Positions 1 through 8,859 are shown, counted from the stretch's first letter. The stretch is 37,992 bases of DNA from an uncultured Lachnospiraceae bacterium (GCA_910577955.1 CAJTNC010000028.1:1-37992); one strand, 5' to 3'. Program-made: numbers and translations. The notes: generated by a model not told the origin, from the sequence alone.

Positions 1-9
1 GATAATTCC

Positions 10-1251
10 TTACTGGCTGTAAGGGATATTAACCATAAATACATTGTAGTAGGAGAGTTTCACTCCGAAGGACATCTCCCCCGCCGCATCCTCCATCTCC
101 GGCGCTTCTAAGAAATATACCGGTTCTTCTTTGTTCTCCTCATATAAGATCACCTGATTTTCCGATAATGCCGCTTCCAGCCCGTCGGTCCGCAGCAGGT
201 AGGAGAAGGTGTTCCGGTCCGTCTCCTCAAGCAGGATGATGTCCTCCTTCAGGCTCTCCCCGAGCACCGTGTACTGGTAGTCGATCCCCGGGAAGACGTC
301 GTTATAGCGGATGGCGTTCTCCGCCGTCAGGCTTCTCGTGAAATCCCCCTCCTCCGGCAGGAGCTCTAACGTACGTCCGGAGGCATGGATATAGATCCCC
401 TCCCGCTCTGAGAGTTTCTCCGGCAGGGACACCGTCATGGGACCGTTTCCGTTCTCATACCGCACGCTCCCCAGCCCGTAGCGGGCCGCGGCTCCTGCCC
501 TTAGGGTGTTGTCCGTCTTCTGCAGTTCCCCCTCTTCGTCTAGGTAGTGATGGGCCGAGGGGCCGATCACCGTCACGTAGGAGGCTCTCTGCGTCCCTGT
601 CTCTCCCTCTGCGTCCCCATTCTGTCTTGCCGCCGCAGGCATCTCCCCGGTCAGGTAGGTCCGGCTGTGGGCGTCGTAGGCCACCAGTTCCCCGTAATCC
701 TCTTCTTCTCCTTCCGGATAGTAGTTTTCCGGCTCCCGCAGCACCGGATCGTTTTCCGAGACGTCCGGGATGTCGTTCCCCGAAACATCATTCCCGGAGA
801 CGCTGCTGTCCGATGTGTCGTTCCCCGAAACGCCGCTGTCAGGCTCCTCCTTCGCGGGATCCTCCCTGTCGGAAGCGTCATTGCCGGAGACCTCCTCCGT
901 CTCCTCCTCTTCCGGATCCTTCTCAGGTCCCTCTTCCTTCTCTTCCTCTTTTCCGGTCTCCGGGTCTTTTTCCGGGTCTGTCTCTTCCGGATCCGTCTCT
1001 TCTTTGTCTGTCTCTTCCGTATCTTCCGTCTTGGTATCCTCTGTCTTTCCGCTGTCCGAGGCATCCTTCTCATCCTCCTCTGCGGCCTCCGCCTTTTCCT
1101 CTTCTCTGTCCTTGCCTGTCTGCATGGTCTGCACCCCGGAAGTGTATCCTGTCTCTGCCCGGGCTGTCACCGCTGCGCCGTCCTGCAGCACCAGCAACAG
1201 CACCAACAAAAAACTCCATACCCTCGCCTGCCGCTTTTGTCTCTTTAACAT
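10..1251 (-). CDS. Secreted RHS/wall-associated type protein, N-terminal part, probably truncated
   Basis: The 413-residue product begins with a signal peptide (basic MLKRQKRQAR, hydrophobic stretch, cleavage near ARAETG at about residues 30-33). Residues about 45-180 are a very acidic Glu/Asp/Thr-rich linker containing several VSGND or close-variant repeats. From about residue 225 the sequence resembles the N-terminal module that precedes the DNRLRE and YD-repeat regions of large RHS/WapA-like surface proteins (a YLDEEGELQKTDNTL segment, then a beta-rich domain up to about residue 395). Such proteins usually run well over 1000 residues. Here the reading frame ends soon after the SFGVKLSYYN segment with an unrelated tail, so the gene looks broken or rearranged. 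The start is supported by a GGGGGGAG ribosome binding site. It is the last gene on this strand in the window and lies beyond an AT-rich gap. Whether the remainder of an RHS gene continues to the left cannot be seen. Confidence 0.6.
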   Translation of the reverse strand: MLKRQKRQARVWSFLLVLLLVLQDGAAVTARAETGYTSGVQTMQTGKDREEEKAEAAEEDEKDASDSGKTEDTKTEDTEETDKEETDPEETDPEKDPETGKEEEKEEGPEKDPEEEETEEVSGNDASDREDPAKEEPDSGVSGNDTSDSSVSGNDVSGNDIPDVSENDPVLREPENYYPEGEEEDYGELVAYDAHSRTYLTGEMPAAARQNGDAEGETGTQRASYVTVIGPSAHHYLDEEGELQKTDNTLRAGAAARYGLGSVRYENGNGPMTVSLPEKLSEREGIYIHASGRTLELLPEEGDFTRSLTAENAIRYNDVFPGIDYQYTVLGESLKEDIILLEETDRNTFSYLLRTDGLEAALSENQVILYEENKEEPVYFLEAPEMEDAAGEMSFGVKLSYYNVFMVNIPYSQ

Positions 1252-1599
1252 CTCTTCTCCCCCCGTAATGTGTAAAATTTTCTGAAAAAATCCCCCTTTT
1301 CTATCATGATATCAGACATGGAAATTTTTTCAATAGTCAAGATAAGAACTATTTTTATTTACATATATAGCACTCACTAAATATTCCTGTGGTTATATGT
1401 ATAATTATCATAACCCTATCATTCTCTGTATTTACTTTCAATGCCTCATACAGCCGATATAAATTTGAAAACTTCTTTATTGCGGGAAGCGAGATATGTG
1501 AATAACGTACCACGCTGTTCTGACATGGCTTTCTTAAATGTTTTAAAACGCGTATGAAGGAAAAGAATCTTTTTGAAATTTACTAAAAACTAAGAACAT
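1252..1599. other. AT-rich intergenic stretch
   Basis: About 350 bases, clearly richer in A and T than the flanking genes. It separates the RHS-like gene from the DUF362 terminator. No convincing gene, RNA or repeat was found. A 26-codon minus-strand frame (1446-1526) was considered and not accepted because it lacks a ribosome binding site and a recognisable product. Confidence 0.5.
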
Positions 1600-1646
1600 C
1601 AAAAATGCTGTCGCTTCACGAATCTTTATTCGTTAAAGCGACAGCA
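1600..1646 (-). terminator. Rho-independent terminator of the DUF362 gene
   Basis: The arms TGCTGTCGCTT and AAGCGACAGCA (outer parts 1606-1616 and 1636-1646) extend inward through ACGAAT/ATTCGT to a four-base loop, with a small bulge. Read on the minus strand, the stem is followed at once by TTTTT (1601-1605). It lies just downstream of the DUF362 stop codon. Confidence 0.85.
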
Positions 1647-1663
1647 GCTTTCATCAAAACATT

Positions 1664-2545
1664 TTATTTTATTTCCACCAGTTCATACTCTCTGCTGCCA
1701 TATCCCAGTTCAGCAGCCGTCTCGATCGTACGCACGCCGTTTCTGGACTCCAACCTCTCCAGAAAATGCGCTTTTCCCGGGTCATCGGAAGCATAGATCA
1801 GGTCAACACACGCCTGATCGAGCGCTACCGGATCGAGGGAAGACAGGATGCCGATATCCTTCATACAGGGATCTTCCGCCACCGCACAGCAATCGCAGTC
1901 CACAGAAAGATTGCACATGATATTGATATAAGCGATGTTGCCTTTGAAATAATCTACAACCGATCCCGCCGCATCAGCCATTGCATCGCAGAACGTATCC
2001 TGCGGCGCCACGTGATCCCAGAAACCCTCCTGTGTGTCAGATTCTCCGGCCGAATGGATCAGACATTTGCCCGCCGTGGACGCGCAGCCGATAGAAAGCT
2101 GCTTTAGCGCTCCGCCGTATCCTCCCATCGGGTGTCCTTTAAAATGTGACAGTACAAGCATAGAATCGTAGTTCGCGGTATTCTTTCCAATGCGGTTTTC
2201 TTTGATCGCCTTTCCGTCCGGGATCTCCAACGTCAGATCCGGCCCCTCCGCATCTAAAATATCTACATCAAAGCATCCCGACCAGCCATGCTTTTTCATC
2301 AGCTGGCGATGTTTCTCCGTTGTATTTCTAGCGCCGTCATAAGCGGTATTGCACTCCACCACTGTTGCGCCGGCCTTTTCAATCACCGGTTTCCAAAATT
2401 CCGGATGCAGAAAGTTCTGGTTCCCGTCCTCCCCGGAATGAACTTTTGCCGCCACCTTTCCGATTAAAGGTTTCCCCAGCATTTCGTACATCTCAAGAAC
2501 TTTTTCCGGTGTGATCGTTCTGGTAAAATAAACTTTTGATTTCAT
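1664..2545 (-). CDS. DUF362 domain-containing protein
   Basis: The 293-residue protein has the hallmarks of the DUF362 family: a central HFKGHPMGGYGGALKQLSIG segment and a cysteine-rich CNLSVDCDCC stretch followed by DPCMKDIG. These are plausible metal or Fe-S ligands. Many DUF362 proteins carry an additional C-terminal 2x[4Fe-4S] ferredoxin domain; this one ends without it. No signal peptide is seen, so it is probably cytoplasmic. The function of the family is not established. The start ATG has a GGAGGG ribosome binding site about six bases upstream. A candidate promoter and a strong terminator flank it, so it is probably transcribed alone. Confidence 0.85.
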   Translation of the reverse strand: MKSKVYFTRTITPEKVLEMYEMLGKPLIGKVAAKVHSGEDGNQNFLHPEFWKPVIEKAGATVVECNTAYDGARNTTEKHRQLMKKHGWSGCFDVDILDAEGPDLTLEIPDGKAIKENRIGKNTANYDSMLVLSHFKGHPMGGYGGALKQLSIGCASTAGKCLIHSAGESDTQEGFWDHVAPQDTFCDAMADAAGSVVDYFKGNIAYINIMCNLSVDCDCCAVAEDPCMKDIGILSSLDPVALDQACVDLIYASDDPGKAHFLERLESRNGVRTIETAAELGYGSREYELVEIK

Positions 2546-2599
2546 GCACAGCCCTCCGAATCTTTCAATTTTTACACGATATCATCTTTATTCCCTTTT

Positions 2600-2628
2600 A
2601 GTTTACCCTACCATTCCGGAATTGTCAC
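2600..2628 (-). promoter_or_regulatory. Candidate sigma-A promoter of the DUF362 gene
   Basis: Read on the minus strand: -35 GTGACA (2623-2628), 17-base spacer, -10 TAAACT (2600-2605). The -35 matches the consensus at 5 of 6 positions and the -10 at 4 of 6. It lies about 55 bases upstream of the start codon. Confidence 0.45.
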
Positions 2629-2660
2629 TCTGTTTTTCTATTATTTCCTTTTTTCCTCCG

Positions 2661-5600
2661 TTACTTCTCGAGCCATATCTCCCCTGCAACAGCCCACTGT
2701 CCCGTTTCCTCCCGCACAAACGGCACCGTCGCAAAGTCGTAGGAATCATCCCCCTTTTCTAAAACGGTCAGCGTCATCTCCATATTTTCCTTCCCTTCCT
2801 CCAGACGCCATTTTCCCGCATTGTAATCAATGATCTCTATGCCGCGGGGCGCATAATAATCCCGCACTGCTTCTTCCGCGATCCTTTCCACATCTTTCAG
2901 ATCCGCCGATACCACATCCCTGATAAAAAATCGGTTTCCATCGTACAGTATTTCCGCTTCCAGACAACTGTCCCCATAGGCAGGCATCACACTCCCCTCT
3001 CTGCTGCCGCAGGATATCAGCGTCCTGAGTTTTATCGTCCCATCCGCAAATGCAAAAGATACGATTGATGTATTGATTCTCGTTTTCTCATAGGAGACAT
3101 CCTGTTCCTGCCGCAGCTCAGGTGATATCTGCCGTCCGCCCAGCGTAATAACCTTTCCGCTTTCACTCTCTGCAAAGGAAAGTCTCCGCAGCAGTTCCTC
3201 CGCATACACGCCGCTGGAATATTCACAGGCTTTTATCCGCCCTTCCTCTTTATCGATCATCCAAAGCTGTTCCTGCCAAACGCCTGTACCCTTGCCCCGC
3301 AAAAGCCTCACCGCCAATTCTGCCGTACCGTCCCCGTCATAATCCGCCTCCTGTATATCCGGCGCCAGCAGCGTTATGCCGTCCGTAATAAAAGGCACCG
3401 AGATTTCCGTCATAGAATCCTGATCTTCCAGCAGCATGGACTGATAATCTCCCGTCCCGTACAGTCTGTAATGTTCGGTCTCGCCAAGCAGATACAGTTT
3501 GTAATGTTCAATCTCATCAAACAGACACAGCATGTCCCCCGTGCCTGCTTCCGGCTTTGCCGGCAATGCAAAAAACAGTTCCTCCTCCCTGACGTCTTCC
3601 ACTGTCATCTCTTCCATATTTCCGTTCCACGGCCTTGTCAAAGACGCCGCCTGAGTCAGATCGATCTCTTCCGAGAGGACATTTTTCCCTTTTCCTGTCA
3701 GCCTGTCCACAGTATACCAGTCCTCCGTGCGGTCGTTGACGACGATCTCACCCGTCCCGCTCAAAAATGTATCTTTGTTGTCCCACAGCCAGATACGCAC
3801 TTCATTCCCCTTTTCCCTGTCGATCTCCGCATTGGCAGGCATAAAACCATATTTATCGCGAAAATAATTTTTCGCCATTTCCTGCAGTTCCTCATTGCTG
3901 TAGCCTCCGCCGTCTTCTGCCTCCGTCTCTGTCATTTCGCTCCTCAAATCTTCCTCTGCCGCATTCCCCTCTGCTTTCTTTCTCACAATCTCATCGATCT
4001 GTCCCCTCAGTTCTTTCGAATCCTTGTCGGAAACAATCAGATGAACAAGGATGACACAACTGTCACTTTTTAGGATATCTCCGTTTTCCTCCATATACCT
4101 GTCTGCCTCAAAAAAATGATCCCAAGGCACAGAAAGCCTGCCGTCTCCGTAATAACTCGCCAGCAGAATAATGTCGTCACCGATTCGGAACCGATGTTCA
4201 AGCCGTTCTTCCGCGACCACGCTGAAAGAACTTCCGAAAGCAGTCACCTCTGACAGATCTAACGTAAACGCCTTAAACGAAGAGCCTGCTCCGTCCGATA
4301 CCGCGTGATCCGGCACACTGTAAGAATTCACCGATTTCACAAAAGCTCCTGTCTCCTCATCCGATTCCAGCCTTCTTTCATAGAGAACCTCCCCTGTTTT
4401 TTCTTTTCGGGAAGCTTTCCCTTCCGGCTGGAGAGTCCCACAGTCCAAAATCTCCGCCGCGATAAGTTCGCCGTACTCATACTGTTCCAGATAAAGTCCG
4501 TAACTCGCGGCATCCTTACTCAGCCGATAATCCAGTTTGTAACTTTCCTGTAAGACCGGCACGCTTCCCTCCTCCCGCCTGATCCGAATGCTCTGCCACT
4601 GCTTATCCACACTGATAAAGCCGTTAGTGACACAGGCATAAATTCCGGCAAGCCCTGCTGCCACCGCCAGCACGCCAAGAGCCACTCTGTTTTTTCTTTT
4701 TCCTGTTATCCTCTCCAGTCTCTGTCTGAGATTCTCTGCATTGCCGGACATTGCTGTCGTCATCAATAAGCAGTCGGCCGGGAAAGCTTTCACCGGTACA
4801 AACTTGAGCAATAACTCCCCATATTGCCGCCTTTCCTGTCCGCCCATAGATTTTACCGCCGCCTCATCACAGGCCAGCTCGCAGTCCTGTCCGGACAGGT
4901 AGGCCGCAACCCACACAAGCGGATGATACCAGTACAGGCAGACACAGATCATTCTCACCGCACTCCAGACAGGATCGCCGTGAAAATAGTGGCACATCTC
5001 GTGCCGCAGAACATAGGGCAGAAGTTCCCTGTTCTCCGCAACATTTGCCGGAACATAGATACTTCTCCCGAACAGGCAGGGCGTCGGCAGCCCTTCCACA
5101 CTGTAGATCCTGAACAGTCTTCTCGCCCCCGCCGATAATATTTCGGATTCTTCCGTCCGGAAATCGGACACTGCCACGCGCCTGCGCCTCAAGTACCTCC
5201 CCACCCGCACATAATATGCCGCCATCCAAAGCGCACATACCAGACTTCCTGCCGCCAGCACCCCTACGGACCAGACAGGCACTTTCAACACCGTCTCTAC
5301 ACCATGCAGCAGACGCAGTTTTGTCATCTGATACCGGCTCCTCAACCCCGTCACGCCCCGACCGTCATCTCCCAAATATTGCGGCGTCACGCCCGTATCC
5401 GTGCCGGCAACGTTGCTTCCTCCCGCCCCCTGACCTTCAGCCGCCCAAAGGGTTCCATCCGACTTCTGCCCGCTGTCCGCTTCCTCCTGAGCCATCCCGC
5501 CTGTCTGCGATCCCACCGGATCCTCCGCAGATATCTCCTCTCGGGAAGTCCCTTCCTGTCCCCCCTGTTCCACCAGTCCCAGCACTGAAAATTCACCTTC

Positions 5601-5750
5601 CACATTCGGCACAGGGAAAACGAGCAGTTTCACCGCCACAAAAAGCCAAATCGCATACTGCAGTCTTGCGCTGATATGCTTTTTGCATAGAAAGCGCAGA
5701 AGCAGCACGATACAAATAAAAAAAGTTGTCGTAAAAAGTATGTTAAACAT
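2661..5750 (-). CDS. M56 family (BlaR1-like) membrane metalloprotease with unusual C-terminal sensor
   Basis: The 1029-residue protein has membrane segments near residues 4-20, 32-48, 157-180 and 354-374. A Gly/Ser/Asp-rich linker lies at about 60-140. The M56 zinc protease core includes HEMCH (250-254) and the downstream CELACDEA motif (290-297), whose Glu is the expected third zinc ligand. In BlaR1/MecR1 this protease cleaves the partner repressor after an external signal. Here the extracytoplasmic part (about 380-1029) is not a penicillin-binding domain: no SxxK/SxN/KTG set is evident. It contains a calcium-binding-like DYDGDG motif (803-808) followed by ELAVRL, as in FG-GAP/VCBS-type repeats. 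The start overlaps the last codons of the BlaI-like gene by 8 bases, so the two are translationally coupled. The ligand is unknown. Confidence 0.85.
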   Translation of the reverse strand: MFNILFTTTFFICIVLLLRFLCKKHISARLQYAIWLFVAVKLLVFPVPNVEGEFSVLGLVEQGGQEGTSREEISAEDPVGSQTGGMAQEEADSGQKSDGTLWAAEGQGAGGSNVAGTDTGVTPQYLGDDGRGVTGLRSRYQMTKLRLLHGVETVLKVPVWSVGVLAAGSLVCALWMAAYYVRVGRYLRRRRVAVSDFRTEESEILSAGARRLFRIYSVEGLPTPCLFGRSIYVPANVAENRELLPYVLRHEMCHYFHGDPVWSAVRMICVCLYWYHPLVWVAAYLSGQDCELACDEAAVKSMGGQERRQYGELLLKFVPVKAFPADCLLMTTAMSGNAENLRQRLERITGKRKNRVALGVLAVAAGLAGIYACVTNGFISVDKQWQSIRIRREEGSVPVLQESYKLDYRLSKDAASYGLYLEQYEYGELIAAEILDCGTLQPEGKASRKEKTGEVLYERRLESDEETGAFVKSVNSYSVPDHAVSDGAGSSFKAFTLDLSEVTAFGSSFSVVAEERLEHRFRIGDDIILLASYYGDGRLSVPWDHFFEADRYMEENGDILKSDSCVILVHLIVSDKDSKELRGQIDEIVRKKAEGNAAEEDLRSEMTETEAEDGGGYSNEELQEMAKNYFRDKYGFMPANAEIDREKGNEVRIWLWDNKDTFLSGTGEIVVNDRTEDWYTVDRLTGKGKNVLSEEIDLTQAASLTRPWNGNMEEMTVEDVREEELFFALPAKPEAGTGDMLCLFDEIEHYKLYLLGETEHYRLYGTGDYQSMLLEDQDSMTEISVPFITDGITLLAPDIQEADYDGDGTAELAVRLLRGKGTGVWQEQLWMIDKEEGRIKACEYSSGVYAEELLRRLSFAESESGKVITLGGRQISPELRQEQDVSYEKTRINTSIVSFAFADGTIKLRTLISCGSREGSVMPAYGDSCLEAEILYDGNRFFIRDVVSADLKDVERIAEEAVRDYYAPRGIEIIDYNAGKWRLEEGKENMEMTLTVLEKGDDSYDFATVPFVREETGQWAVAGEIWLEK

Positions 5751-6123
5751 CCTGCCCCTCCGCCTGTTCCAGAATCTTATGCAGTTCCGCCAGTTCCTCT
5801 TTTGAGAGCGCTTTCTGCTGCACCATCGTATTTATCATCATACCCATTCTCCCCTGAAAAACCCGCTCCAGAAAATCTTCCGTCTCCCGCAGCGCCGCCT
5901 CCTCCCGTTTCAAATCCGGATAATACAGTTTTGCCTTCTCCCCGTCCTCGTAGTGCACCGCGCCCTTTTCCTGCATCCGTTTCAAAAAGGATATCACCGT
6001 GTGCTTCGTCCAGCCGGTTTCCGTTTTCAATTCGTTCGTAAGCTGCATGATGGTTCTGGGTTCACTCTCCCACAACAAGTTCATAAGCTTCCACTCCGCG
6101 TCTGACAGATTCACTTTTTTCAT
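5743..6123 (-). CDS. BlaI/MecI/CopY family transcriptional repressor
   Basis: The 126-residue protein has the normal length for the family. It begins with the typical winged-helix DNA-binding domain (LSDAEWKLMNLLWE, then TIMQLTNELKTETGWTKHTVISFLKRMQEKG) and ends with a helical dimerisation region. In characterised systems the repressor binds inverted repeats over its own promoter and is inactivated by cleavage by the partner M56 protease, which here is the next gene, overlapping by 8 bases. Two matching operator-like boxes surround the promoter directly upstream. The start ATG follows GAGGAGGGG. No beta-lactamase or efflux gene lies next to the pair, so what else it controls is unknown. Confidence 0.92.
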   Translation of the reverse strand: MKKVNLSDAEWKLMNLLWESEPRTIMQLTNELKTETGWTKHTVISFLKRMQEKGAVHYEDGEKAKLYYPDLKREEAALRETEDFLERVFQGRMGMMINTMVQQKALSKEELAELHKILEQAEGQDV

Positions 6124-6154
6124 AACTTTCAGCCCCTCCTCTTATTTCATGCAA

Positions 6155-6216
6155 AATAGGTTGACATTCGCCTACCCTTCCAGTATAAAATGCAGGTAAG
6201 TATTTGTCAACCTATT
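6155..6216 (-). promoter_or_regulatory. Promoter with two inverted operator-like boxes (probable BlaI-type autoregulation)
   Basis: On the minus strand the promoter is near perfect: -35 TTGACA (6205-6210), 17-base spacer, -10 TATACT (6182-6187). It is framed by a perfect 12-base inverted repeat, AATAGGTTGACA (6155-6166) and its complement (6205-6216). Each arm belongs to a longer box, AGGTTGACA-N5-YTACC: one at 6158-6177 on the plus strand, over the likely transcription start, and one at about 6195-6213 on the minus strand, covering the -35. Occupation of both would block RNA polymerase. That BlaI is the binder is inferred from position. Confidence 0.75.
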
Positions 6217-6269
6217 ATTGATCCGTTTTTCTGTCCGTCGGCATATTCCGGCGGCACGTCCTTATTTTT

Positions 6270-8822
6270 TTAATCCGCTACTCTCATATAGGTGATGAAC
6301 CGGTTTCCGCTCTCCAGAAACATCTCTGTCGCGTCATTCATCCCGACTTTATACACTGTTCCGTCCGTCGGATCCATAACAACAATATTCAGCTCGTTAA
6401 AACCTATGATCAAAAATGCGCTCCCATCTTCCAGCGTCGCCAGCACCGGAATATCCTGATTCGTATAATATAAAATCGCATCTAACGCACACCCTGTCAG
6501 ATCGAGCACCCGGATATCGGGAATATTCCCCTGAAGAATCTCCACGGTAGTCATGCCGCTGTCCAACATATACTGGGTGCTTCGGTTCACGCCCTCAAAC
6601 TCCAGAATAGTGTTCAGACATACCGCCAGCTGACTGGTCGTCTCATTTTCCATCTCCCCGCCGGTGATCTTCATGATCTGGTTTCGTATCACACGGTTTC
6701 CCCTGTACCAGACATAACTGCTGGTGTCGTCAGTCACAACACCCGCCGCCTCAAAAGCGGCATTTACAGCCTCCGCCTCCTCCGTATAGACCCCCGTAAG
6801 CCCGCGGAGCGTGTAAACAAAATAGCGCTTCACCGTCTCCTGCATTTCCGGAAGCATGATTTTATTTTCTCCTTCAAACAGCACTTCCCTCGGCGTTAAA
6901 AGCTGCAGTGTATCCGTGTCGATGGTGCTCTTTACAGCAATCTGCGTCAGTGTCTCCATCACGTCCACGATCACCGTCTCCATCTGATTTTTGCCCGCAT
7001 CCTCTTTTTTACTGTACATGATCTGGTCACTGGTCGTCTCCACATAGACAAGCTCCCCGGTGGCCTCATCAATCTCCTTCTGCACCCGGTACAGCATGAT
7101 CTGATTATCCTGTACCGTGCAGGATATGACATATATGTCAGAAGCCGTGTACTCTTTCAGAATATCACCCTTCTCATCCTGTATCCTGATGCTGTGCATC
7201 GGAAAAAATATCCTGCCTGAGCTGTCTGCCGCCACATCATTTCGGGAGGCAATGCCGTAGATCAGATCATCTCCCATAAAACCGAGAGGTTTTACATACT
7301 CCCCGTAACCAGCCTCTATGGTCATCTGTTTTCCGCTCATCAGGTTCATAAACTGCATGGACTTGGCCGCATTCCGGTTACCTTCCACCCAAGCCAACAT
7401 CTTTCCGTTTTCCGACACCCGGAACGAATCGCCCTCCAGATTTTCCGCAACCAGATGGCACTGTCTGGTAGAAAAATTGATCTCATAGATCGTACTGTCC
7501 ACCATCATATAAAAGCAGTTGCTGTTTCCGAAAAAAGCCAGCTTATCCATATCCTGTTTCAACAGCTCCGGTGATTTACTGTAGGGGATAAATCCCATCT
7601 CTTCCACGGTATTCTGACTGCTGTTATAGAGGCTCACCTGAACACCGTTCTCTCCTTCATGGCGTCCCCTGTTCATATAACCGTACACCACAAACAGTAC
7701 GTTGCCGCCCTCATCCACATTCAACACCTTGATCCTGTGCTCATCATAAACCGTACGCCTGTCATGGTTGTCTGCATCATAAAATCCGAACAAAAGCGCC
7801 AGCTTATTGTCCGCCACGTTGTAGGAAAACAGCCTGTCCCCCGCTGCAAACGCCAAAATATTTCCGCCGTCACATTCCGTCAGTTCCACCTGATCCTTTC
7901 CCTGAATCCCGAGAGAAATTTTATTGCCGCTGTAAACTTTCTTTTTCTCGTCAAAGAGCCCTTTCATATCCCGCTCAAAATCTAACAGATAGATACGATC
8001 CGGCGTATAACGAATCCGGTAATATTCCCTCACCAGATATCTTTCCTGTCTTCCCTCGCAGGGAATCTCCACCTCGTAGCCCACCTGAAAAGACGCCGTC
8101 TGGGACATCATCTCCTTGATATCCACTACCGGCTCCGATACCCTTCGCACTGACAGATCTCCCCATGTGACCTGATCCAGACTGCTGTGAATATCCACCT
8201 TCGCAAAAGTGCTGTTGTCGCCGTCTCTGTTTGGCTCCATATACAACGCCAGCTTCTCCGCCGCTGCCTTGTCAAAGGTATTTTCGTGGAACTGTTTCAC
8301 AAATTCCACTTTTTCCCAGACATGATACTCTTTCCCCAACAGGATCCTCGTATAGTAAAAGATATCCTGCCCCGACTGCAGGCGCAGACAGGCGACAAAA
8401 TTATACTCCTTGTCCTGCTCTAACAGATCCTTCAGCGTAAAATATGCCGTCAGAGTATTCTCCGTCTCATTATACTCCGTGATCTGCGCCTCCTCAATCA
8501 GCCGGCTCCCGTCACCGCTCCTCACCTGATAGGAGACCGCCGCAATGCCTGAACCGAATTTTTCAACGGTAAGCCCCAGATCCCTGCCGTTTTCGAGGGG
8601 TGTGATCGTATCCCTCATATAGGCAAGTTCCATCCCATCGCGATAGCCATGCAGGCAGTTCACCTGCTGCCCCGAAACGTTCATATAGACAAGGGGATAG
8701 GATGCGGAGGGCATGTCCGCCGTCATATCCGTATTCCCCAGATTCATCACTGTCTCAAACAGAAGCAGCGCTGCAAACAGCACCGCTCCAAAGAAAATTC
8801 CTTTCAAAACCGACTTCTTCAT
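6270..8822 (-). CDS. Membrane-anchored extracytoplasmic protein with degenerate C39-like C-terminus, function unknown
   Basis: The 850-residue protein has a single N-terminal membrane segment (about residues 7-26) and a large extracytoplasmic part. Residues about 60-290 look like mixed beta domains. About 300-570 contains repeated short beta-blade-like segments (LFSYNVADNKLALLFGF, YEINFSTRQCHLV and similar), suggesting a propeller. The last ~150 residues resemble a papain-like C39 peptidase fold: SQLAVCLNTILEFEGV is in the place of the usual CGPASLAMVLNYLG helix, and FLIIGFNELNIVVMDPTDG matches the HxVVVxGYD...DP strand region. The catalytic Cys and His positions appear to hold other residues, so it is probably inactive. 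I do not recognise a characterised homologue. It stands between the small gene downstream of the atp operon and the blaI-like operon. Confidence 0.7.
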   Translation of the reverse strand: MKKSVLKGIFFGAVLFAALLLFETVMNLGNTDMTADMPSASYPLVYMNVSGQQVNCLHGYRDGMELAYMRDTITPLENGRDLGLTVEKFGSGIAAVSYQVRSGDGSRLIEEAQITEYNETENTLTAYFTLKDLLEQDKEYNFVACLRLQSGQDIFYYTRILLGKEYHVWEKVEFVKQFHENTFDKAAAEKLALYMEPNRDGDNSTFAKVDIHSSLDQVTWGDLSVRRVSEPVVDIKEMMSQTASFQVGYEVEIPCEGRQERYLVREYYRIRYTPDRIYLLDFERDMKGLFDEKKKVYSGNKISLGIQGKDQVELTECDGGNILAFAAGDRLFSYNVADNKLALLFGFYDADNHDRRTVYDEHRIKVLNVDEGGNVLFVVYGYMNRGRHEGENGVQVSLYNSSQNTVEEMGFIPYSKSPELLKQDMDKLAFFGNSNCFYMMVDSTIYEINFSTRQCHLVAENLEGDSFRVSENGKMLAWVEGNRNAAKSMQFMNLMSGKQMTIEAGYGEYVKPLGFMGDDLIYGIASRNDVAADSSGRIFFPMHSIRIQDEKGDILKEYTASDIYVISCTVQDNQIMLYRVQKEIDEATGELVYVETTSDQIMYSKKEDAGKNQMETVIVDVMETLTQIAVKSTIDTDTLQLLTPREVLFEGENKIMLPEMQETVKRYFVYTLRGLTGVYTEEAEAVNAAFEAAGVVTDDTSSYVWYRGNRVIRNQIMKITGGEMENETTSQLAVCLNTILEFEGVNRSTQYMLDSGMTTVEILQGNIPDIRVLDLTGCALDAILYYTNQDIPVLATLEDGSAFLIIGFNELNIVVMDPTDGTVYKVGMNDATEMFLESGNRFITYMRVAD

Positions 8823-8836
8823 CTATGCTCCTTCGC

Positions 8837-8859
8837 CCGGCTCCGCTTTGCAGAGCCGG
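8837..8859 (-). other. Hairpin in the leader of the 850-residue protein gene
   Basis: The arms CCGGCTCCGC (8837-8846) and GCAGAGCCGG (8850-8859) form a GC-rich stem with one mismatch and a three-base loop. It sits just ahead of the likely ribosome binding site (GAAGGAG). No U-run follows on the minus strand, so it is not a normal terminator. Confidence 0.5.

Noticed and set aside
547..1285. Several long plus-strand frames opposite the RHS-like gene
   Set aside because: They are shadows of its repetitive acidic linker: compositions dominated by Pro/Ser/Arg or Leu/Phe, no initiation signals, no known family.
1446..1526. Minus-strand 26-codon frame (starting MSEQRGTLFTYLASRN) in the AT-rich gap
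   Set aside because: No ribosome binding site, no recognised product, and the frame upstream of the ATG is low in complexity. It might be a gene remnant but cannot be supported.
3471..4073. 200-codon plus-strand frame opposite the M56 protease gene
   Set aside because: The opposite strand has a complete, recognisable gene; the frame has no ribosome binding site and no family resemblance.
8837..8859. Terminator upstream of the 850-residue protein gene
   Set aside because: The stem is strong but no U-run follows it on either strand.
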